Below, in pieces: positions 47,087-58,649 of a DNA stretch of 64,000 nucleotides. Both the position numbers and the translations under genes were made by a program. Source of the stretch: Haliclystus octoradiatus (lineage: Eukaryota; Cnidaria; Staurozoa; Stauromedusae; Haliclystidae); assembly GCA_916610825.1 (NCBI GenBank), contig OU744447.1, positions 13,561,751 through 13,625,750 on the forward strand, read 5' to 3'. Each line of letters opens with the position of its first letter. Positions within the stretch are counted from its first letter, which is position 1. The notes under the pieces were generated by a model, which was not told where the DNA came from, did no database searches, and saw only the letters and a program-made list of their open reading frames with translations.

Positions 47087-49989
47087 ATGTTAATAATGGC
47101 TTTACTATTGACGTTTTTGACTTGCCTGATTTCAACTATCATGGGTGAGTTCTCCATATTTACAGCTTGAAAGGTGAACTCCACTTTACATGATATTTTG
47201 TATACATAATATGGTCTAACGTGAAAGGGGATACATGCGCATCTTGTTGGAGGATAATTTGCCTATATAATATAGAAATTACAATGTATGCATTGTTGCA
47301 TTGTTAAAGGAGCAACACTGGCCAGCGGTCGCTATGAGCTTTATTTCGATAAACACTTAACGTAATTCAATGATCAATGTCAGTCATGGCTTCTGCATGG
47401 CTTCAAATTTCAAGTTTCAGCATGGTTGCACGTAGGTAATGCGATTGACTACCGCCATGCAGACACGCACGTGAATCTAAGTGAGTAGAGTACATCGGTC
47501 ATTTTTGCCCCATTAATTAATGGGATGATGGAAACCTACTTACTGCTGTACTGTTATGATAAATGTCTCCTATTTCCTCATGCAAGAAATTAGTATCCCT
47601 AGCAAAAAAGAAAGAAAACAGCAATACAACTGGCTGTTATATAAGGAAAAACTGTATACTTATTACGTTATTAAGAGAATAGCAAGAATATATGATTAGA
47701 TTGCTTTTTCATTTTGTTCATAAAAGCAACAATTTCTTGGTCTGTTGATTGATGACAAACTAAACTGGAATTATCACATCAACATTGTCTGTTCCGAAAT
47801 TAGAAAGAATATATAAACCCTAGTTTTTCAATGAATCACAAATTACGGATTTATGCAGGCATAAAAAAATCTCATCTAGGTCATGACCAGGCAATTTGCG
47901 GAAACAGCCCTCATATAAATATTATCAACAAGCTCAAAATGTTTGTTGGCTGGCTGCTTTTTCTGTTCAAATTAATCCTTCTAATCATCAGGCCTGTATA
48001 TTTAATTTTCACAAACTATCATTTTCATAATTGTCTTAGTCACAATCAATATTTATAGATATTACTACTGTGATTGTTGTTATTTACCCTTGTCCTTTAC
48101 TCTTCTAAATTTTCCTCTTCAGAAATTTTCCAATTTCTTCTTTAGTGACACTCATTCGTGTCACTCAGCTTATTTCAAGTTTCTTGTCGTTTTTAACTTA
48201 TCTTAATATAGTACCATGAACATTTATAACATAATTACTATAGATAACAAATGTTTACTAAATTAAAAACTTACAGTATGTCTTCCAAATAAATACGCAC
48301 TTGTGTTTACGGACGACTTCAGCCATGAACATATTTTCTAAATTGATATATGGTTGAAATACATACATACATGTAACTCATCAAAGTCTTTCTGTGTAGG
48401 TTTCGATTTCGTCTAATAATAATGTATGTTTACGTTGTCTAATAGCTCAGCAATGCAATTTGGCTTGCCCAAAGATATACTCGCCAGTTTGTGGCTCAGA
48501 TGGAGTAACGTATCCATCCCGTTGTGTTTTGAAAGGGAAAGCATGCTCTGGAAAAACTGGCGTGACAGTTGATTATGATCGCCAATGCAGTCCTCGTAAG
48601 TTTTAGATTTACTGGTGCTGTTATTTTATACTACATTGTAAATTAGAATTTAATTAACTAATTAATAAATTCCGATAGCATATTATGCAAATATTACAAT
48701 CTCGTATACCTGATCTTTTCTATGTTTTTATTGCAGTTTGCCACATTCCTTGCGAGAAGATCTACAAACCTGTATGCGGAAGTGATGGAAACACCTACAC
48801 CAATGAGTGCTTACTTCGTGTTAAATCATGCAAACAATTGAAAGCTATTACAGCAGTTCACATGGGCCGATGCAGGAACGCTGGTAATAAAATTTAGACT
48901 AAACTTGACTTGTTCCACCATTGAAACAAGACTTTCAGAGCACACCATAATACAGGATTACAGTTGAGAGAAATGCAGCACGCTTCACGGATAAATATGC
49001 ATACATTGTAGAAACTGTAGGATTTCCTCTCCGTCATGATTTATTGTACCTCTCTATCTTGAAAATAAATGAGGTGGAGGGGGTGCATCTAACATGTACA
49101 TTCTTCCAGCACATTTAATAGAATTTTTTTCATTAATCTGTTGATACTGTACGTGCAGTACAAGAATACGATTAAAGATTGGGATTACGATTGTGATTAC
49201 GATCGCGGAGTTTTTCAATAGAATAATTATACTAATATTTTCTCATGTTAGACGCTGACAGTTGCCTGATTGCATGCTCTCGTGTACAAGATCCAGTATG
49301 TGGTAGTGATGGTAATGAATATTCAAATGAATGCGTCTTGAGAGAGGCAGCATGTGCAAAAAAAGAAGCAATATCGATCGTGAAACGGGATCCACTCAGC
49401 GGATGCATTGGTAAGATAGAATGTTTAGAAATAAAATTTCTCTTTTTAAAGTAAACATATGATATATATATTGATATATCCAAAAAAACTAAAAATGGAA
49501 TTTATCTGAGTGTTACTGGAATTATCTGTTTGAAGGAGAAAATTCAACCTCAACTTCAATTTGTGCTTAAAAACGTACATGAGAATAAAGAGTGAAATGA
49601 AAATGCAAAACGATTTAATTGTTTTAATAATGGATAACAATCATAATCCCCAAATCAATTTGATTGGTGGGAAACCCAAATTGAAAGCTCATGGAAATCC
49701 GATGTTTTTGTTCGATCATAACTGATTCATAATGATGATACTACATCATATTTCTTGTAAGAATGACCTGTACGGAAGTATGACCGTCCCCATGGCCATG
49801 ATCTTTATTTATTCATACACTATTGTATTATTGACTATAGATTGTCCAGCTTGCCCTCGGATGATATTTCCTGTCTGTGGTAGTGATGGGAAGACACATA
49901 GCACTGAATGTACAATGCGAGCAGCAGCATGCCGACAGAGGAAAGCGATTAACTTGTTATACGAAGGACCATGCAATAACTATAATTGA
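47087..49989 (+). CDS. Secreted four-domain Kazal serine protease inhibitor (paralogue B)
   Basis: Coding exons are 47087-47144, 48446-48595, 48737-48883, 49252-49410 and 49841-49989; all introns are phase 1 (1301, 141, 368 and 430 bp). The product is 220 residues, or 217 if the second in-frame ATG at 47096 is used. From that ATG the first four exons measure 49, 150, 147 and 159 bp, identical to paralogue A. After the signal peptide come four six-cysteine Kazal domains with PVCGSDG cores. P1 residues are Lys, Lys, Arg and Arg (CPK, CEK, CSR, CPR), so trypsin-like proteases are again expected. AATAAA at 50278 follows about 290 nt after the stop. The large first intron holds a LINE fragment. 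The mature protein is probably secreted outside the cell. Confidence 0.9.
47728..48058 (+). mobile_element. LINE reverse-transcriptase fragment in intron 1 of Kazal gene B
   Basis: QQFLGLLIDDKLNWNYHINI, then VCSEIRKNI and, in a shifted frame, CGNSPHINIINKLKM are the thumb region of a CR1/Jockey-type LINE polymerase. It is short and broken. Confidence 0.65.
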
Positions 49990-50277
49990 AAAGAGCTAGA
50001 CCTGAATACATATATATCTGATTTTTTATATTTGTAATTTTAACGTGTACAATTATATAGGTTTATAATCATTCTATTAACACACTCTTGTTTCGTTTGT
50101 GTAATATCTATGTTGATAATAGTTTACTTTAATACGTCACTATTATAATCTTGACATTTTTGTCACATTTTAACTATAATTTCAATTTTGTACTGCATTT
50201 ATTATAATTACTATAGTTTGTGAAATTTCTGCATTCAGAAGTTGTCATAACAGTATTGTAAAGTAAGAATATTGTGG

Positions 50278-50283
50278 AATAAA
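50278..50283 (+). other. Polyadenylation signal of Kazal gene B
   Basis: AATAAA 289 nt after the TGA at 49987-49989; no nearer AATAAA on this strand. Confidence 0.6.
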
Positions 50284-52229
50284 GGTATGAAAACGTAATG
50301 AAACATATGAAGCGATTCGATTCCTTGATCATTGCTAGTTCTTGAGGTTTCCCAGTATATAAACATGAGCATTATTGGATATATGAATACACCTTACACC
50401 TTGTAATACTTCATGAAAAGTGGATAGAGATAGTAATTGACTACAATACTTCGTGATAAGTGAATAGAAAGAGTGATTGAATGTCAGAGATTGCTCTCTT
50501 TTTGTTGATACACTATATCATTCTTATCGATAAGTTTTAGATTAGGTTATTGCCAATGTCCTTTTGATGTTTTAAGCCTCAACTTTAGCAGAGACTCATA
50601 ATTATTGGCAAGCCAAAACTATTTCCAAATTGTCCGCGTAAACTTCGCTATAATGAAAAATCATGGTATTTAGCTTATTAGAACGATAATACCACCGTGC
50701 ATCAATATATGTTGTGAAAGTCAAAAATAGTTTGTTTCCAATCTTGAATGTCAGCAACTGGCTTAAGCTGGCTTCTCCAGTTTTTTTTTCTAGAAAAATC
50801 TGTAGTTCTTTTTGGAAAAAGTTAAAGCTTAGTAGTTGAGACTCATTCCCCTCCAATACTGATATTTTGATTTAATACTCTCAAAGCGTTAACGGATATT
50901 TTCAAAAATTATTTTGTATAGCTTATTTTGAATCTCACAATCTCCAATTAACGAAAACAAAGCTTTTAGCATTTCGATTTTCGAGAAGTTGGCTACGCAG
51001 TTAAAAAAAGCACATTTTGCATATTTTGTACTGTTTTTATTCTTCAACATTACACATATATATTACTTCATATAGGGTGACGACGTTAATACACATAGAA
51101 TACAAGTTCATATATACAAGACATAACAGCTTGGTGATTACAAATTACATTACACAACAAGTTACAATTCTATAAATTTATTATTTGGAGCAGTGTTTCA
51201 GTATGTTTCTGCCATTTTGAAGTTAAGTCTTCTGCATATAATACTGCCTACTCAAAAAAGTAAATGCTAACCAAGACCATGATCAAATTGAATGAGATAA
51301 AGCAGATTAAGAAGTCCATTTTGTTCAAAGGGCTGGGTTGTGTATTATTTATAGATGCTTGCTAAAACTATCCAAACGTTTCACAGAAAAACATTTTAGA
51401 ATGAAAGTTAGATAAAAAGTTGACCGCTAATATTGGAAACTTTATTTTCAAACTATAATAAACACTTGAAAGAAATAACATTTTACGGTCTTTGATTTCT
51501 ATCGTCAAGGAATTACAACACCACATTCGTGATAAGTTTTGATATACAATACACAGAATAATTCACGAGCGCTTGAAGATATGAATTTATTATTCTTATG
51601 TTCAAAATGAAATATCAAGCGCTCGCTTACTTTCGCTTTTGAGATATCATTTTGAAAGTTCGAAAAATAACTGGCATATATCCACTCGTCCGTTAATTAT
51701 CATATTTATATATCTTTTTTGATGTATATAAAGCTTCAATTCATCATTTGTTAGGAATTCATAAATATTATTGTTCTGCTTTCTTCTTTGTGGAGATTGT
51801 GAAGATCAATTTATCGATTTTCAACTTTTCAAACATGTGAAGAGATAACAGAAATTTAGAGTTTTGATTTTCAAAATTTCAGAATCATTTATTTCTTCAT
51901 TCAAATATATACTATATTAAGACAAAACTATTCTTTACGTAAATTATCCGAACCAGGCTTGATGACTATTAAGTACCATGCAGTAATAAGTCGAGAGAAA
52001 GCAGATCACGATAGTAATTGTATATAGAAACAGTAATTATGTATTGAGATAATAAAATACAGGAGCGAGATCAACTCCCTTAAACAAATATAGTTTAGAT
52101 ATCCCTGTTATTTCCGATTTACATTCTCTATATCACATCATAGAGGACTTGGTACTAATATTGTAAATCAAATCATTGACAAATCTATTTTAAAAATTGA
52201 CTTCGGTGGTTTTGCATATTCTTTTTTGT
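50284..52229. other. AT-rich DNA without a gene
   Basis: No family match or clear repeat. GCGCTTGA/TCAAGCGC inverted words near 51568 and 51616 are the only notable feature. Confidence 0.5.
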
Positions 52230-54340
52230 TAGAAATCATTTCTCTTACAATTAATCGCGATCTTCTCATATTTTAATATTTAGTGAAATTATCATCAGCT
52301 AATTAGTTTTTTATCCTTACTGCAAGTTTGATTTGTGATGAGGAGGTTCACAATGTAAATTTTGTATCAAAAAAGATGTTGGAAAAAGTAGTCCTGTAAG
52401 GTATGTTGTCATGAGCAGGTCTATTATTTAGATTACTATTGGCAACACGCAAAAATCATGTTTGAAAAGAAATCATTCGTCTACACTGTATAGTGATCTT
52501 CTCAATTTCCAAAATAAAGTGAAATTATCATCAACTAATTAGGACTTTATCCTTACTGCAAGTTTGATTTGTAATGAAGAGTTTTACAATGTAAATTTTT
52601 ATACAAAAAATATGATTCTCAGAAAAAAGAGGTTGGAAAAGAGTAGTCCTGTAAGTTATGTTGTCATGAGCAGGTCTATTGTTAAGATTACTATTGGAAA
52701 CACGCAAAAATCATGTTTGAAAAGAAATCATTCGTCTACACTGTAAAGTGATCTTCTCAGTTTCCAAAATTAGGCTAACTTATCATCAACTAATTAGGAC
52801 TTTATCCTTACTGCAAGTTTGATTTGTAATGAAGAGTTTCGCAATGTAAATTTTTAACAAAAAATATTATTCTCAGAAAAAAGAGGTTGGAAAAGAGTAG
52901 TCCTCTAAGTTATGTTGTCATGAGCAGGTCTATTGTTAAGATTACTATTGGAAACACGCAAATATGTAGCGGGTGGAATGTACGAAGTATTGATTAATAC
53001 CACCACACATACATAGGCGTTGATAAGATATATATTTGTGTAATAGTTGTAGCTGGCCACCAACAGGGAGATGATGAATGAGGGTTAACATGACTGTTGA
53101 TAAACATAGCCTCTATGAAGGTGGACCAGCTTTGCTAATATAGATGTTGTCGCCACGAAGGGCAGACGTGAAGAGAGTGATTACATTACAGACAGTGATT
53201 TACATTTACAAGGTATACGTGATTAAAAACGGAAGCTTTACAGTTAAAAAGGAAATACATTATGGATAAGACAATAGACATAAAACAATCCACTACAAAT
53301 ATCATGTTTGAAAAGAAATCATTCGTTTACACTGTATAGTGATCTTCTCATTTTCCAAAATTAGGTGAAATTATCATCAACTAATTAGGACTTTATCCTT
53401 ACTGCAAGTTTGATTTGTGATGAAGAGTTTCACAATGTAAATTTTAAACAAAAAATATGATTCTCAGAAAAAAGAGGTTGGAAAAGAGTAGTCCTGTAAG
53501 TTATGTTGTCATGAGCAGGTCTATTATTTAGATTACTATTGGTAACAAGCAAATATCATGTTTGAAAAGAAATCATTCGTCTACACTGTAAAGTGATCTT
53601 CTCAGTTTCCAAAATTAGGCTAACTTATCATCAACTAATTAGGACTTCATCCTTACTGCAAGTTTGATTTGTAATGAAGAGTTTCGCAATGTAAATTTTT
53701 AACAAAAAATATGATTCTCAGAAAAAAGAGGTTGGAAAAGAGTAGTCCTGTAAGTTATGTTGTCATGAGCAGGTCTATTATTTAGATTACTATTGACAAC
53801 ACGCAAAAATCATGTTTGAAAAGAAATCATTCGTCTACACTGTAAAGTGATCTTCTCAGTTTCCAAAATTAGGCTAACTTATCATCAACTAATTAGGACT
53901 TCATCCTTACTGCAAGTTTGATTTGTAATGAAGAGTTTCGCAATGTAAATTTTTAACAAAAAATATGATTCTCAGAAAAAAGAGGTTGGAAAAGAGTAGT
54001 CCTCTAAGTTATGTTGTCATGAGCAGGTGTATTGTTTAGATTGCTATTGACAACACGCAAAAATCATGTTTGAAAAGAAATCATTCGTCTACACTGTATA
54101 GTGATCTTGTCATTTTCCAAAATTAGGTGAAATTATCATCAACTAACTAGGACTTTATCCTTACTGCAAGTTTGATTTGTAATGAAGAGTTTCACAATGT
54201 AAATTTTTAACAAAAAATATGATTCTCAGAAAAAAGAGGTTGGAAAAGAGTAGTCCTGTAAGTTATGTTGTCATGAGCAGGTCTATTATTTAGATTACTA
54301 TTGGCAACACGCAAAAATCATGTTTGAAAAGAAACCATTC
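52230..54340 (+). repeat. Satellite of about eight 254-bp units
   Basis: The marker ATTCGT(C/T)TACACTGTA recurs at 52476, 52731, 53322, 53576, 53830 and 54084, and the unit ends at 54339. The period is 254-255 bp except where an insertion enlarges one unit. Internal units are about 95% alike, the leftmost is diverged, and a degenerate unit lies apart at 54780-55030. Each unit contains CATCAACTAATTAGGAC and AGAGGTTGGAAAAGAGTAG. Short open frames through it are by chance. Confidence 0.95.
52965..53297. mobile_element. Probable solo LTR (333 bp) inside a satellite unit
   Basis: The insertion begins TGTAGCGGG and ends CCACTACA, with TG...CA ends and TGTAG/CTACA inverted termini, flanked by AATA on both sides. 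Neighbouring satellite copies show the empty site (GCAAATATCATG). The length and termini suit a recombined LTR of a Gypsy-type element. A short MITE with a 6-bp AAATAT duplication would read almost the same, so the class is less certain than the insertion. Confidence 0.65.
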
Positions 54341-54414
54341 GTCTGCACCCCCGTCTGGAAACCATTCTTCTGCACCCCCGTCTGGAAACCATTCGTCTGC
54401 ACCCCCGTCTGGAT
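54334..54414 (+). repeat. 27-bp minisatellite, three units
   Basis: ACCATTCGTCTGCACCCCCG plus TCTGGAA repeated three times at the right edge of the satellite. It is GC-rich compared with its surroundings and seems to have grown from the satellite's ATTCGTCTACA word. Confidence 0.9.
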
Positions 54415-54779
54415 TGTATAGTGATGTTCTCATTTTCTAACTGTTCTGGCCAAAGTGAGAATTTTATAAATGTTGAGTAATGCTGTTGGTTATATTAGTC
54501 AATTAGCGAAAAGACTATCTTGAATGCAATTAACTAAAATTTAATTAGGGTTGGGTTCATAGAGCTGATGAACTCACAACGCCTTCCAACAACACACTAA
54601 CTTATAAATTACAAAAAAACTATTTAAATACAAACTAAATTACGTCATACAGTGCTAATTATAAACTATATTGAATCTAATTACATGAATATGAACCTAC
54701 TTAATTCAAATATGAGACTATACATAAACTACAATAATATTGCTATATCATGCTGTTTTTGCCCGAACATTAACAATTA
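54415..54779. other. No gene recognised
   Basis: AT-rich spacer between the satellite and its outlying unit. Confidence 0.5.
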
Positions 54780-55030
54780 GTAAAAGTTTCATCAATTAAT
54801 TAGGTTTTTATCCTGACGTGCAAGTTCGATTTATGATGAAGCATTCTACAATGTAAATTTTTGATAAAATAATGATTCTATAAGAAAAAGAGGTTGAAAG
54901 AGAGTTTAGGATAGTCCTGTAAGCTATGTTGTCCTGTGCATGTTTATTATTTTGATTGATATTGGCAACAGGCAAAAATCACGTCGGAATACCAATTATT
55001 CGTCTAAACTGTATAGCGATCTTTTCATCA
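54780..55030 (+). repeat. Degenerate outlying unit of the 254-bp satellite
   Basis: Same block order as the satellite (ATTAATTAGGTTTTTATCC, AGAGGTTGAAAGAG, ATTCGTCTAAACTGTATAGC) with about one difference in eight. Confidence 0.85.
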
Positions 55031-57220
55031 TGATTATCATTGTTTTGGGGATTTTCAAATGTCAATCTCAAGAAAAATACGAAATATATTTTGTTTTCGT
55101 CCATGATAATTTGAACAACCTCTAATAGATTTGTATACCGATTGAACAATCCAAAATCACTCGATTAGTAGTGATTTATGCATGAATGCTAATTGGCACA
55201 TTTTCCAAGAAAGCAAGCAGATAGAGTAATGATTGCTGCGAGCCCCGAAAGTAGCTTTCTAATCGTATTTAATGAAAATTCAACGGTATAGGAATTTTTT
55301 GTGTCATTTTTCTTTGTACGTCAATGTGAAATCTCATTGGTTCTCGCATGAAATGACTTCACCACGTCACTGAAGTTAAACCATATCTATGCTCGATCTT
55401 TCGGTGTCATAGGATTGTCTCGTGTCACAAAAATGTGAAAAATGTATGTGCTGATGCCTGCATAAAACTATGTCGTCAATCTACGTCATTCTAAGTTTTT
55501 CAAAACAGTTATATATTACTGAACATTATCAGACATGTTTATATTTTCTTGGACATGATTAAGCTTTATAAATATCATTCCAAATACACACATATCAAAC
55601 ATATTTCTACGAGATTTTATCAAATATGTAAGTATCATTTCCTTATACTTGTACAATGATGCAATTTCCTTATACTTGTAGAATAATCCCTAGAAACAAG
55701 CAAGTATTTATAGCTTTGTGAGTAAATTTTTAACAGTAAATGTATAAAAATACATTTTTTCTTACTTATTTCAGTTATTGCTCTGTAATGCAAATTCAAC
55801 TTCGATTTCTACTGCCTCAAACACAGGTAAATCGAAGTTGAAGTGACATTATAGATCCGTAAATAGAATAATAAGTAAGAATCAGTGTTATTCTAACTTT
55901 AAAGCTTCAATACCGAATATGAAGTCCTTACTATATGCGAAATATCTAATTATTTTTCTGGATTTGTAGCCTTCGTTTTTAAAACCATCCGCAATCTACA
56001 AATGGCATACAAAGCTTTTTTGTGGAGGTATAGACCTCATTCCTTCAGAATTTTTTGCGTCTGTTACTGGAGCTGAAAATCTGCTAAACATCTGCTCGAT
56101 ACTGACTTCACTAGTAGATAATTGAAATTGACTATCAGTCTGTGTATTTGTTAGTTCATCCGTCTACTGCTATTATCATATTCCGTACATAAGAGTTAAG
56201 CACAAAAACCTGGCAAGTAGAAGTGGCACGTGGCCTAGGGCGGTTGGCTCAGGTAGTCTTTTAATCCTTTTTATGACGACGGGTGTGGCTGAAAGAGTGG
56301 GGACAAAGAACTATGCTATGGTAATCTCTCATCTACATCTAAAATATTAATAGTAAAACTGCAAAGTCAATAAATAGTACATGACAGAAAGTCCAACTGC
56401 AATGCATGTAAGGAGAAACTGTCACGTGTGGATACATAGACTGTGCGGTCCACAATTGTATTTGGGAAAAAAGTATTGACAGTTAAAGCTGGTAAAGAAT
56501 TGCAAGTGTGGTAGGAGGAAGAAGTGTAACAGCGAACAAGTATTATTGTAGCATATTTTGTATGTTGCTCACTACGTGTAGTTTGAATTCACTATCTTTC
56601 ACTCTGAAATAATTTATAAGAAAGTAATAATGAATAGAGTTTGATTAGAATTTGATAAGTTAAAATGTAATTATCTAATGTCAGCTTCTGGAATTTGGTA
56701 TTTTCGAGAACGGGAGTCTCGGATGCAAATGATAAAGTTGCAGAGCAAAGACACATGTCGTTATTTGAAATGACGTCACTGAGATGCCTGTAGAACTCAG
56801 AGAAATATCGTGTTTCTTTGCTCATATATTCCCATCTGTTAAAAGATATTAGTGTCATTGAGAAGGTCAAAAGCGTTTTACGAAATGTCTTTGCATATAT
56901 ATACTATATATTAGCACAAACAACCTCATTTGTTATTTCATATTTAGATTAAATAGCATATCAATAGCACAATTTATTTAGGCTGTATGTAAGTGCAATA
57001 AACTTTTCCTTATTTTTTGCCTGTCAAATTCCAATTCGACAAACATATCATTTTATCATAAAAAATATCATCTTCTTTGGTAACATTAGAATCAATTCAG
57101 TTGAATATAGTTTATCTGCCAATACTTTAAATCAAATGTCTGAAATACGAGATCTTTGCATTTCATTATCGTCAAATCTAAGTCATCAATCCATAATGCT
57201 AGGATAGCAAAAAGGACTGA
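55031..57220. other. No gene recognised
   Basis: AT-rich. A short hairpin (TTCAACTTCGATTT against AAATCGAAGTTGAA) lies at about 55796-55845. The minus-strand frame at 56592-56870 has no family match. Confidence 0.45.
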
Positions 57221-57224
57221 AGTG

Positions 57225-57400
57225 ATCAATGGATTATTTAGTCAAAAAAGTATTTATTTCTAAAGATCCTGCTATTTTTCTTAAAGTCTATAAAGCATAT
57301 GTTGGACCAATCATAGAATCGGCCACTCCGGTATGAAATCCATATTTTCAGAAGGATATTTCACTATGAGTGCGTGATCAGCGTTTACTTACTTATAAAA
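57225..57400 (+). mobile_element. LINE reverse-transcriptase fragment
   Basis: FSKDPAIFLKVYKAYVGPII, ESATPV, a stop in place of Trp, then NPYFQKDISL match the C-terminal part of a CR1/Jockey-type LINE polymerase. It is broken by stops. Confidence 0.6.
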
Positions 57401-57644
57401 CTTTGATTCTGAAGAATCATATAAAGAGATGTTATATATAACATTATTGTCATTACAACTATGCTATATTATTACAATTAAAATTACATTTTATACTATG
57501 AGATATTGCAAATATGCGTCTTAATTAAAGCTCTATCTATAACGATACGTATATCTATATCTATTGTGTAATACTGTAGGTAAGTGAATGTTCCATCCCT
57601 GTATTTACCAGTAAAAATATTTTTTATGACAAATATACATACCT

Positions 57645-57715
57645 ACGTACATACATACATACATACATGCATGCATACATACATTCATTAATTCATTCAT
57701 TCATTCATTGCTTCA
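57645..57715. repeat. CATA/CATT tetranucleotide repeats
   Basis: A CATA run passing through CATG into a TTCA run. Confidence 0.9.
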
Positions 57716-58649
57716 ACCAACATAGATTAACTGCATGGTTCTTAGGGGAAAATTGCATTCTGCAGTATGCAACAAAATGTACCAAATAGAATTTACTGCA
57801 CAGTAAGGTGTATGTTGGCTATTCAAGTTGATGATAATCCTTCCACATTTGGTTTTTTCTTTATAAGTTAAACCATCAATAATTGACAAGATAAATCATT
57901 TCTGATAAGAGTCTGATAGAAATAAACTTCAAGACTAAAATAAATAATTTGGCTCACGTTTGGCTGAGAATCTCCTACAGGAGAATGTCCGTAAGCACTC
58001 TCATATTTCGCTTTCTTGTTCCACAACTGTAAAAAATAATTCGATGTCATCTTGATCTTCATGTAAACTTAAACGACACATGCAGAGTCATTTCAATTAC
58101 GTTACATACCAGACAAATAGTGAGCCAACTATTATCTATTTACATCTTACATACATTTAATAAATTGCTTCATGATACTTTAAAATTATTTTGCAATGAC
58201 ATTGCATGCAGACTTGGTTTTACTGTATCATATATTTGCATGTGATGCGCTATAAATTTATTACCATGCCAAACTTGTGAAGCTCTCAAAAGTAACACAG
58301 TGTGGGAAGCACTGATCCTTACATCTTAAATTCTTACGTCAGATTTATTGTATAAATAATGTCGGATAAATACAATGAAAAATGTTCTGTTTCAGTAAGA
58401 TCCTATTGAGGCATCGACAAAGGAAGTTAGAAGCCGTAACATTGTTCGTATCAACAAGTTGGTGAAACAAATAAAAAAGTGATACACGACGCTAATATTA
58501 AAAGCTACTGGAATAATTACTTTGAAAATATTAATCAGTTATAATGAACCGTTAAGTAATTAATCAATGTATTATCCAGTTGTAGGTTATACAATAAGCA
58601 TTCCATCCAATGATTTATTACAGGAGATGAGAGAGATTGGGCGGACAAC
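57716..58649. other. Upstream region of the CUB gene
   Basis: No gene recognised. A TTTATTACAG at about 58612-58622 could be an acceptor bringing a distal 5' leader to the ATG-bearing exon. Confidence 0.4.

Noticed and set aside
52965..53297. Interpretation of the satellite insertion as a hAT-type MITE
   Set aside because: An 8-bp duplication does not fit (seven of eight at best), whereas TG...CA ends with a 4-bp duplication fit an LTR. It is not fully excluded.
52230..54340. CRISPR-like array
   Set aside because: Units are 254 bp, contiguous and alike throughout, without short repeats and unique spacers; this is a eukaryotic satellite.
56220..56330. tRNA-like GGCTCAGGTAG sequence
   Set aside because: A possible A-box word is present but no B box at the right distance.
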